DNA from: Paracoccaceae bacterium
GTDB lineage: Bacteria; Pseudomonadota; Alphaproteobacteria; Rhodobacterales; Rhodobacteraceae
Direction of reading: 5' to 3'
Assembly (NCBI GenBank): GCA_014323785.1
Contig: JACONJ010000059.1
Coordinates: 1 to 39,371, forward strand
Length of the DNA: 39,371 nt
Shown here: one piece after another, positions 1 to 6,447 of the stretch
Layout of the letters: every line of letters starts with the position of its first letter
Numbering within the stretch: the first letter of the stretch is position 1
The notes under the pieces: model-generated
The model's database searches: none
What the model saw: only the letters and a program-made list of their open reading frames with translations
What the model was told of the DNA's origin: nothing
Made by a program: the position numbers and the translations under genes

Positions 1-1035
1 ACGCTCCGTGGTGGCCAGGGCAATGACTACATGAGAGGCGGCGGAGGCGATGACCTGCTGCACGGTGGTGCGGGGGATGATTCCCTCACTGGATACGCAG
101 GGGATGACCTGCTGGTCGGTGGATGGGGCGATGACCACTTGGGCGGCAACGCGGGCGCAGACACGCTGGAAGGTGGCCGGGGCGATGACTGGCTTTCTGG
201 CGGGTCCGGGGCCAATAGTTACGTTATCGCAAACCACAGCGGACATGACAATATCTGGAACTTCACCTTTGGGGAGGATGTGATCATCTTCCGGGGCGAT
301 GATGTGCCGGACAGTTTTGACGACCTGACCTTTACCCTTGTTGACCGCGACGGGAACCCGCACGAGAAGGGCTGGAGGGAAGAATATCGCGAAAGCCACT
401 GGGGCGATAATCCCCCGAACTCGTGGTTCAACACGCTGATAACCTGGGGGGATGAGGATAGCAGCATCCTCATGCAACCCTACGAGGACAAAATCCGGCC
501 GGTTGACCTCTCGGCAGAGGACTTCATCTTTGCAGAGGGCGCGGCTGATACAACCGGTGCCAGGGGCAAGGTCAACGAGCTCGAGGGCACCGATGCCAGC
601 GATACGCTGACCGGCTCCAGTGGCCGGGACTCGGTGGATGGCGGTACGGGTAACGACAGACTGATTGGCCGTGCCGATAACGACGTCATCAATGGCGGCG
701 TCGGGCGTGATACCCTGGCAGGAAATCGTGGTGATGATACCCTTGACGGGGGCAGGTATTCCGACACGCTGATTGGCGGTCACGGGGATGATGTTCTGAC
801 CGGTGGCAAATGGAAGGATACCTTTGCGTTCGCCACTGGCCACGGGAATGACGTGATCACCGACTTTGAGGATGGTATGGACCTGATCCACATCACTGCA
901 AGCGATGTCGGGTTTGATGGCTTGGCCATTGCCGATAAAGGCAGTGCTGCGGTTGTGACCTGGGATGGCGGCAGCATCACGCTGGAGGGCGTGGACCACA
1001 CGGCACTGACGGCGGATGACTTTATCTTCGGCTGA
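1..1035 (+). CDS. RTX calcium-binding repeat protein, 5'-partial
   Basis: The reading frame is open from the first base of the window, so the start lies to the left and only the last 344 codons are seen. It has two blocks of glycine-rich nonapeptides of the GGxGxDxLx type (about residues 3-65 and 195-270 of the visible part), separated by a non-repeat stretch. It ends in the usual RTX C-terminal pattern: DTFAFATGHGND, then VITDFEDGMD, then a short beta segment with ITLEGV and LTADDFIFG just before the stop. RTX repeats form Ca2+-bound parallel beta rolls, and such proteins are normally exported by type I secretion with an uncleaved C-terminal signal. No secretion genes are in the window. The last 120 residues closely resemble the repeated modules of the RTX gene at the right end of the window. 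Substrate or enzymatic role is unknown, as no catalytic domain is visible. Confidence 0.85.
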   Translation, partial: TLRGGQGNDYMRGGGGDDLLHGGAGDDSLTGYAGDDLLVGGWGDDHLGGNAGADTLEGGRGDDWLSGGSGANSYVIANHSGHDNIWNFTFGEDVIIFRGDDVPDSFDDLTFTLVDRDGNPHEKGWREEYRESHWGDNPPNSWFNTLITWGDEDSSILMQPYEDKIRPVDLSAEDFIFAEGAADTTGARGKVNELEGTDASDTLTGSSGRDSVDGGTGNDRLIGRADNDVINGGVGRDTLAGNRGDDTLDGGRYSDTLIGGHGDDVLTGGKWKDTFAFATGHGNDVITDFEDGMDLIHITASDVGFDGLAIADKGSAAVVTWDGGSITLEGVDHTALTADDFIFG

Positions 1036-1063
1036 TCTTCACCCTCAACAGAAGGAAAAAACC

Positions 1064-1357
1064 ATGTGGACGCCTGGATCAAAAGGCACGGATGGCGATG
1101 ACAGGTTCGAGGGAACCCGAAAAAACGACAAAGTCTGGGGCAAAAGTGGTAACGACACCCTGGAGGGTGGCGGTGGCAACGATGCGCTCCATGGCGGTGC
1201 GGGTCAGGATTCCCTGCAGGGTGGTGAGGGGAATGATACCCTTCGCGGCGGCGATGGCAATGACATCCTGAACGGCGGCAAAGGCAGGGATACCCTGATC
1301 GGCGGCGGGGGCAAGGCCGACTGGGCCAGTTACAAAGACTCTGACCGGGCAGTTTAA
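1064..1357 (+). CDS. RTX protein, N-terminal part, ended by in-frame TAA
   Basis: ATG at 1064 is preceded by an AGAAGGA Shine-Dalgarno-like stretch about 8 bases upstream, and starts 28 bp after the previous RTX gene. The 97 codons hold about six nonapeptides (GNDTLEGGG, GNDALHGGA and similar) and end in a DWASYKDSDRAV segment. TAA at 1355-1357 stops translation, but the same frame continues for a further 1.5 kb with matching RTX sequence. The homologous segment further on reads DWASYAGSDAGVKVDLS, so the stop falls where a lysine codon stands in the paralogous module. This is probably the N-terminal part of one gene spanning 1064-2848. It could be a true nonsense mutation, a sequencing error or readthrough. 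Confidence 0.65.
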   Translation: MWTPGSKGTDGDDRFEGTRKNDKVWGKSGNDTLEGGGGNDALHGGAGQDSLQGGEGNDTLRGGDGNDILNGGKGRDTLIGGGGKADWASYKDSDRAV

Positions 1358-2848
1358 GTCAGTCTGTATAAAGACGAGGGCTTTGACAGGCGCTGGCGGG
1401 AAAAACCGAACGAAGGATCAGGTGACAAACTGAGCGGAATCGAAAACCTTGAGGGATCAGACTATAATGACATTCTGGCCGGTGACGACCGAAGCAACCA
1501 CCTGAAAGGCAATGCAGGCGACGACAAACTCCACGGCCGAAAGGGTGAGGATACCCTGGAGGGCGGCACAGGTGATGACGTGCTGAAATCTGGCCAAGAC
1601 AATGACATGCTGATTGGTGGTGCGGGGAATGATACGCTGGAGGGTGACGAGGGCAATGATACGCTGGAGGGCGGCGCAGGCAAAGATACCTTGGACGGCG
1701 GCGATGGCAGGGACTGGGCGAGTTATGCGGGATCAGACGCGGGTGTCAAGGTGGATCTGAGTGCCAAGAACGCTGACGGAGAAGTCACTGGCTCTGGTGG
1801 CCACGCCAAGGGTGACATGCTGAAAAACATCGAGGATATCGCAGGTTCTATCTATAATGACACGCTCACGGGTGACGCCGGGGCCAACCACCTGCTTGGC
1901 AATGGTGGCAATGACGAGCTGAACGGCGGCGGTGGCAACGATCATCTGGAAGGTGGCGAACACAACGATTCGCTGCACGGTGACGATGGCTGGGACGCTC
2001 TGTACGGTGGCAATGGCGATGACAAGCTGAACGGCGGCGGTGGCAACGATCATCTGGAAGGTGGCGAACACAACGATTCGCTGCACGGTGACGATGGCTG
2101 GGACGCTCTGTACGGTGGCAATGGCGATGACAAGCTGAACGGCGGCAATGGCAACGATTCGCTGAACGGTGGTGCTGGCGCAGATATGCTGAACGGCGGC
2201 GAGGGCTTGGATATTCTGCACGGCGACAATGGCGACGACACGCTGAACGGCGGCACGGGCTTCGATCTTCTGTTCGGTGGCAACAACGACGATGTGCTGT
2301 TCGGAAACACGGGCAACGATAGTTTGTTCGGCGGAGAAGGCAAAGATAAATTGTACGGAGGAGCAAACGGGGACGAGCTGAGAGGGGACAAGGGAGATGA
2401 CATCTTGGAAGGTGGGGCGGGAAACGACAATCTGAACGGCGGGACAGGGAACGATCAGCTGAAGGGCGGCAGTGGCGTTGATACACTATACGGCAAGGAA
2501 GATGACGACTGGCTGGACGGCGGCGAGGGCTACGATATACTGGCCGGAGGTGCAGGGAACGATACACTTGTGGCCGGAGAAGACGGGGCAAGAATGACTG
2601 GCGATGGGATTATTTCTACCCCCGGGGCTGATACGTTCATCTTCCGCGAAAATTCCGGCGATAGCACAATCGCGGACTTTGACCTTGGTGAAGGGGATGT
2701 CCTGCAGTTCGAGGGCGGAATCGTCCTCGACGACGAAGTCACCTTGGAAGCCACCGGTGCGAAAATCTCTTGGAACAATGATCAGGGCAGCGTTATATTG
2801 GAGGGACGCACAGTAGGGCAGGCCGACGCAATATTGGATTTGCTATAA
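1358..2848 (+). CDS. RTX protein, continuation after the in-frame stop
   Basis: This stretch is in the same frame as the gene starting at 1064 and reads without a stop from 1358 to TAA at 2846-2848 (496 codons). It begins VSLYKDEGFD, continues a spacer module (LSGIENLEGS, YNDILAGDD), and then carries more than twenty nonapeptide RTX repeats, including a perfect 108-bp tandem duplication. The C-terminal domain has DTFIFRENSGD, TIADFDLGEGD, and a final beta segment with SVILEGRTV. No ATG with a good ribosome site lies just after the TAA; a GTG at 1580 is the first plausible restart and would miss about 74 codons. It is therefore best seen as the 3' part of a single interrupted gene. The role is presumably secreted or surface Ca2+-binding protein. 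Confidence 0.7.
   Translation, partial: VSLYKDEGFDRRWREKPNEGSGDKLSGIENLEGSDYNDILAGDDRSNHLKGNAGDDKLHGRKGEDTLEGGTGDDVLKSGQDNDMLIGGAGNDTLEGDEGNDTLEGGAGKDTLDGGDGRDWASYAGSDAGVKVDLSAKNADGEVTGSGGHAKGDMLKNIEDIAGSIYNDTLTGDAGANHLLGNGGNDELNGGGGNDHLEGGEHNDSLHGDDGWDALYGGNGDDKLNGGGGNDHLEGGEHNDSLHGDDGWDALYGGNGDDKLNGGNGNDSLNGGAGADMLNGGEGLDILHGDNGDDTLNGGTGFDLLFGGNNDDVLFGNTGNDSLFGGEGKDKLYGGANGDELRGDKGDDILEGGAGNDNLNGGTGNDQLKGGSGVDTLYGKEDDDWLDGGEGYDILAGGAGNDTLVAGEDGARMTGDGIISTPGADTFIFRENSGDSTIADFDLGEGDVLQFEGGIVLDDEVTLEATGAKISWNNDQGSVILEGRTVGQADAILDLL
1919..2134 (+). repeat. Perfect 108-bp tandem duplication inside RTX gene
   Basis: Two copies, 1919-2026 and 2027-2134, appear identical base for base. Each encodes four nonapeptides (36 residues, starting LNGGGGNDH and ending LYGGNGDDK). 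Neighbouring RTX repeats differ at many synonymous sites, so the identity points to a very recent duplication that keeps the frame and the beta-roll register. Confidence 0.9.
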
Positions 2849-2879
2849 ACCGGAAACGGGGACAGACGCACAGCGCATC

Positions 2880-2900
2880 GGCCACCCTGCGCAGGTGGCC
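2880..2900 (+). terminator. Possible hairpin terminator after RTX gene
   Basis: GGCCACC (2880-2886) and GGTGGCC (2894-2900) form a 7-bp stem with a 7-base loop, 31 bases after the RTX stop codon. The following ctgttcct is only weakly T-rich, so intrinsic termination is uncertain. Confidence 0.35.
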
Positions 2901-2950
2901 CTGTTCCTGTCGGCGATAGGGGAAGGCCGGATTCCCTGACGGGGCCGCTA

Positions 2951-3052
2951 TTCTCTGCGTGGCTACACTGGCAACGACAGCCTGACTGGCGGTGCGGATG
3001 CTGGTTCTCTGGACGGTGGTGGGGGATAACACGCTTAACGATGGCGGCGGAA
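2951..3052 (+). pseudogene. Decayed RTX N-terminal fragment
   Basis: Reading from about 2951 gives YSLRGYTGNDSLTGG, then SLDGGGG and a stop. Shifting frame by one base restores GDNTLNDGGG. This matches the N-terminal region of the intact minus-strand RTX gene starting at 5689 (YHLRGFSGNDALTGG, then DDTLNGGGG), including at DNA level by eye. PDSLTGP just upstream, in another frame, may match its PDTLTAP. There is no start codon and at least one frameshift, so this is a relic of a paralogue in the opposite orientation to the intact copy. Confidence 0.6.
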
Positions 3053-3170
3053 CGCGCCCTGCTTGCGGCGCATATGACACGAAAGCGTCGCGCCCGGGTG
3101 ATTGATCACGTCGCCGCCGGCTATATCCTGCAGGGGATGCTGGACCGGCAGGCGCATCTTCAGGGGGCAC

Positions 3171-3419
3171 ATGACCAATCACATCCGCAAACGCGGCGGG
3201 GTTCAGAGCCCCTGCATCAATATATGCGTGATCCACCCGGAAACGCGCCTGTGCACGGGCTGCAACCGATCGATTGACGAGATCACCCGCTGGTCGAGGA
3301 TGGCACCGGCCACCCGGTCCCGAATCATGGCCGAACTGCCGGACCGCGCCCCAATCCTGAAAAAGCGCCGCGGCGGACGGGCGGCACGGGTCAGCCGGGG
3401 GGCGTCCGCCACCCCGTGA
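3171..3419 (+). CDS. DUF1289 family protein
   Basis: An 82-residue protein with the DUF1289 signature: SPCINICVIHPET, then LCTGCNRSIDEITRWSRM. The four cysteines (about C15, C19, C28, C31) form a pattern that suggests a small metal-binding domain. The start was chosen at ATG 3171 because a CAGGGGG stretch lies 4-10 bases upstream and the family begins just before the SPC motif; a longer frame to 3102 has no support. DUF1289 proteins are short and widespread in Alpha- and Gammaproteobacteria, with no established biochemical function. The gene sits alone between two RTX relics. A GCCCTGT/ACAGGGC inverted repeat (3422-3436) follows the stop directly. Confidence 0.8.
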   Translation: MTNHIRKRGGVQSPCINICVIHPETRLCTGCNRSIDEITRWSRMAPATRSRIMAELPDRAPILKKRRGGRAARVSRGASATP

Positions 3420-3577
3420 CAGCCCTGTGACAGGGCATTTACAGGGGGATTACAGCGGCATCTGGTCCCCCCTGACCGCGGGGCGGGGCCCGCTGCAGCA
3501 GTGACAAACGCGAACGGCGACCGGGGGTTGGGGGGCCGGCCACCGCGCAGAGGGTTCAGGTGATCAGCTGCGGGTGA

Positions 3578-3737
3578 TCACCCCCCCCCCATGGTGGTGG
3601 CGTCGGGATCAACGAACATGAACACATCCGCGGTAAGGCCAGAGGCCGCACCCCCCCGATAGTGATGGTATTGCCAGACCCCAGGCCAATCACGGCATGT
3701 GTGGCATCGGTTGCCTTGACCTGAAGGGCCGCAAAAT
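3578..3737 (-). pseudogene. Decayed RTX C-terminal fragment with C7 and C10 tracts
   Basis: On the minus strand the sequence reads ADFAALQVKATDATHAV, then GSGNTITIGG. After one base is removed from the G7 run (C7 on the plus strand, 3651-3657) it continues AASGLTADVFMFVDPD. This is the usual RTX C-terminal pattern (compare DGGSITLEGVDHTALTADDF in the gene at 1-1035). The end passes through a run of ten G (C10 at 3581-3590). No RTX repeats or start are attached, so it is a relic. The rest of the 3420-3925 gap (3420-3577 and 3738-3925) is very G+C-rich and I recognise nothing else in it. Confidence 0.55.
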
Positions 3738-3925
3738 CCGCCCTGCGCCTTTCGCCCCACCCCTTCCCGGCAGGGCAAAAGGACAAGGGCCACCCCGTGG
3801 GGGGCGACCCTTTCGGCCTGTTGGCGGGGTCTCAAGCCCCCCCGTCCGGGGCAGGCCCTGCACCGCCCCCCCGCCCGTGCATCGGCGGGCGCGGGCGGCG
3901 ACAGGTCAGCACCAGACCGGCGGGG

Positions 3926-5689
3926 TCAGACGAAGAAAATCCCCAGGCCGCTTGCGCCGACCACTCCATCGTCCATAAGAACGTCGTAATCCGCGCCCTG
4001 CAGCAGCAGGACGGGGCCAGTGCCGTCCAGGGTGACGGTGACGCTGTCATTCGTGCCATCCCCGTCATCATCGTGATTGGCAAAGGACACACGATTGAGA
4101 TCCAGCCCAACGTATTTGATTTCATCGGTCCCCAACTCAAAGTCGGTGATGACTGTGTCATCGGCCCAGTCTTCGACGAAGATGAAAGTGTCGCGGTCCG
4201 AACCATCGCCACCACCGGTCAGGGTATCGGCCCCGCCTTCGCTCCTGATCCGGTTGTTGCCGTCATCCCCGGTCAGGGAATCGGCAAAGCGGGAGCCGCG
4301 CACGTTCTCAATACTATACAGCCGGTCACCCTGGGCCGTGCCGCCCGAGTTCACCGTGCCATTGACCAAGCTGACAGTGACGCCCTCATCCGAGTCACGG
4401 TAATCCGCCGTGTCCCGGCCCCCGCGGCCATGGATCCTGTCGGCCCCCTCGCCACCGCGAAAGACGTCCCTGGCTTCCGCACCGAACCCGCGATGGCCCT
4501 TGAGCGCATCGTCAAAGGCTGAACCGATGATGCCATTGATATTCTTCAGTTTGTCACCCCCGCCGGGGCCCCTGACGGTGATAAAGCCGTCGGCGTCGGT
4601 GCGGCTTACAGGTGCGTCACCTCCGGTCATGTCATCAAGGTCCACCCACACGGCGGCGTCCGCGTGCGCGTAGTTGACCACATTCTTGTTGCTGCCACCG
4701 CCATCGATGGTGTCGTTCCCGGCCCCGACCACAAAGACGTTCTTGCTGCCGTTGCCGGTCAGGACATCGTCGTGGTCTGAGCCGCGGATGTTTTCAAAAT
4801 TTCTGATCACATCGCCAGCGGCATGGCCACCGCTGCCCGTACCCGTGGCCAGGTTCACGGTGACACCAGCGTCCGAATCGCGGTAATCCAGCCGGTCGCG
4901 GCCAGCCCCGCCATCCAGCGTGTCGGCCCCGGCCGCACCGCGCAGGGTGTTGTTGCCGCCATCGCCGGTCAGGACATCACCGTGCTCGGACCCGATGAGG
5001 TGCTCCATGTTCTTCAGCTTGTCGCCCGTGGCATGGCCACCGGAGGCGGCGACAAAGCCATCGGAATCCTTCGTGGCCCCAAGGTTCACGGTGACGGCGG
5101 CGTCGGACCCGGTGTAATCCGCCCAGTCGCGGCCACCGCGGCCATCCAGAATGTCGTGGCCCAGGCCCCCACGGAACGTATTGCCGCGGTCATCGCCGCT
5201 AAGCGTGTCGCCGGCATTGGCCACAGACGGATCACCCGCATCCGGATCGGTGCCGATGATCACCTCTATATTGCGCAGGATATCGGTGTTCGCGTCCCCG
5301 TCGATATAGGTGGCGGTGCCGGCGACCAGGTCCACGTTTATCCCATACCAGTAGATGTTGGAATAATCCACCGTGTCGCGGCCGGACCCGCCATCCAGTG
5401 TGTCACGGGCACCATCATCCAGACCGCCGCTTTCGCCGAACATGTCATCCCCGGCACCGCCGTTGATGTCATCCGCGCCGATGCCACCAATCAGGGTATC
5501 AGCACCACCGCCGCCGTTGAGCGTGTCATCCCCCGGACCAGCGTCCAGCGAGTCATCATAGGCACCGCCGGTCAGGGCGTCGTTGCCACTGAAACCGCGC
5601 AGGTGATAGCCCTGACCAGCGGGGGCGTCCGCCGGTGCAGTCAGGGTATCAGGATTTACGAATCCGCGAATTTCGATAAGGTTTGTCAT
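3926..5689 (-). CDS. RTX calcium-binding repeat protein, intact
   Basis: An intact 587-residue RTX protein. ATG at 5689 is preceded by GAGG about 11 bases upstream. After MTNLIEIRGFVNPD come clusters of nonapeptides (GNDALTGGA, GDDTLNGGG, ADTLIGGIG) alternating with longer spacer modules of the type VDYS...GVNVDLVAGT...LRNIEVIIGT, repeated about six times (near residues 105, 185, 255, 330, 410 and 440). The end has DTFIFVEDWADD, TVITDFELGTDEI and LLLQGADYD. No signal peptide is seen, which fits type I secretion by a C-terminal signal. It faces left, away from the tRNA and valS, and is probably monocistronic. It looks like an adhesin or matrix-type RTX protein, with no catalytic domain visible; function is unproven. 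Confidence 0.9.
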   Translation of the reverse strand: MTNLIEIRGFVNPDTLTAPADAPAGQGYHLRGFSGNDALTGGAYDDSLDAGPGDDTLNGGGGADTLIGGIGADDINGGAGDDMFGESGGLDDGARDTLDGGSGRDTVDYSNIYWYGINVDLVAGTATYIDGDANTDILRNIEVIIGTDPDAGDPSVANAGDTLSGDDRGNTFRGGLGHDILDGRGGRDWADYTGSDAAVTVNLGATKDSDGFVAASGGHATGDKLKNMEHLIGSEHGDVLTGDGGNNTLRGAAGADTLDGGAGRDRLDYRDSDAGVTVNLATGTGSGGHAAGDVIRNFENIRGSDHDDVLTGNGSKNVFVVGAGNDTIDGGGSNKNVVNYAHADAAVWVDLDDMTGGDAPVSRTDADGFITVRGPGGGDKLKNINGIIGSAFDDALKGHRGFGAEARDVFRGGEGADRIHGRGGRDTADYRDSDEGVTVSLVNGTVNSGGTAQGDRLYSIENVRGSRFADSLTGDDGNNRIRSEGGADTLTGGGDGSDRDTFIFVEDWADDTVITDFELGTDEIKYVGLDLNRVSFANHDDDGDGTNDSVTVTLDGTGPVLLLQGADYDVLMDDGVVGASGLGIFFV

Positions 5690-6104
5690 GGGTTTGAGTC
5701 CTCATTCAGCATTTGAAGGGTTCTGTCGCGGTCGTGCGACGTTCAAGGGTTTCAGTCGTGGTCGTGCGGGGAGATTACGCCCCCCGTGCGCCCCTGTCAA
5801 GGGGGGAGTGCACCATTGTGTGACATGATAGCAAGGGGGCCAAACAGCACACGGGTTCAGGGCGCGGACAGGGCTTGACAGCCCCGCCCGTGCGGGTGTA
5901 ATTACGCGAAGCCGCGAAGGCCCAGCCTGCGCCCAAACGCCAGCCCCCCGATAAGGGAGGATGCCGCACGGGCGATTACGGGCGGGTATGTCAGCACAAA
6001 ACGCCATAAACGAATCCTTACACCACCACCCCGCGCGAATGCAAGGGGTTTTTCAATTTTGTTTCAACAGCCCGGCACAGCATGGCCCGGCACGTCCAAA
6101 GGGG
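5690..6104. other. Intergenic region between RTX gene and tRNA-Leu
   Basis: No convincing gene was found in these 415 bases. The region holds the leader of the minus-strand RTX gene, including an imperfect direct repeat at 5713-5768, and is otherwise rich in CCCGCC-type sequence. GCCCGGCAC occurs twice as a direct repeat near 6070-6093. Near 6045-6065 the minus strand downstream of the tRNA is A-rich rather than T-rich, so no intrinsic terminator is evident. Confidence 0.5.
5713..5768 (-). repeat. Two-copy imperfect direct repeat upstream of RTX start
   Basis: Copy one (5713-5738) and copy two (5742-5768) share AAGGGTT at one end and GGTCGTGCG at the other, about 29-30 bp apart, and lie 24-79 bp upstream of the ATG at 5689. 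Tandem sites at close to three helical turns could be an operator, but they could also be a chance duplication. Confidence 0.35.
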
Positions 6105-6191
6105 TGGTGCGGTCGAGAAGACTCGAACTTCCACGGGTGTTACCCCACAGCGACCTCAACGCTGCGCGTCTACCAATTCCGCCACGACCGC
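6105..6191 (-). tRNA. tRNA-Leu (anticodon GAG)
   Basis: On the minus strand the acceptor arms GCGGTCG and CGACCGC pair over 7 bp, followed by discriminator A and an encoded CCA (6105-6107). The D-arm has GGCGGAATTGGTAGACGC, typical of leucine tRNAs. The anticodon stem CAGCG/CGCTG encloses the loop TTGAGGT with anticodon GAG (6155-6157 on the plus strand as ctc). A long variable arm (class II) and a TTCGAGT T-loop follow. At 87 nt the length fits tRNA-Leu. It reads CUC/CUU codons. Confidence 0.95.
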
Positions 6192-6390
6192 ACTGTCCCG
6201 TTGGTGTGATGCACATCCTGCCACATGGGCGGGCGCATGGCAAGGGCACATTCGCACGGGCCGTCCGGCTTTCCCCCGGCGTGCGGGGCGGGCGCGGCCC
6301 TGTGCGGATCGGGGCCCCCGGATCCTGGCCTTTATCCTGGCCTTTGCGCTTGGCCTGTTCCGCCCGCCTTGCTATTGATCCCGCATCAAA

Positions 6391-6430
6391 GCCACACGAA
6401 ATCCACACATATCCACACAAATCCACATCC
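6391..6430 (+). repeat. Tandem 10-bp ATCCACA repeats before valS
   Basis: Three units, ATCCACACAT, ATCCACACAA and ATCCACATCC (6401-6430), are preceded by a degenerate GCCACACGAA (6391-6400), giving an exact 10-bp period. The core resembles the TCCACA half of a DnaA box (TTATCCACA). The array ends 17 bp before the valS start codon. It may be a protein-binding array on one face of the helix or a simple sequence expansion. Confidence 0.6.
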
Positions 6431-6447
6431 GGGGGGCCAGGGCCATC

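Noticed and set aside
1064-2848. CRISPR array or tRNA-like repeats in the RTX region
   Set aside because: The short periodic repeats are 27-bp coding units for nonapeptides, without constant repeats and unique spacers.
3041-3277. Plus-strand frame starting MAAERALLAAH
   Set aside because: It overlaps the DUF1289 gene in another frame and has no motif; DUF1289 cysteines are convincing.
5961-6209. Plus-strand frame over the tRNA-Leu gene
   Set aside because: Most of it is the reverse complement of the tRNA; no protein family seen.
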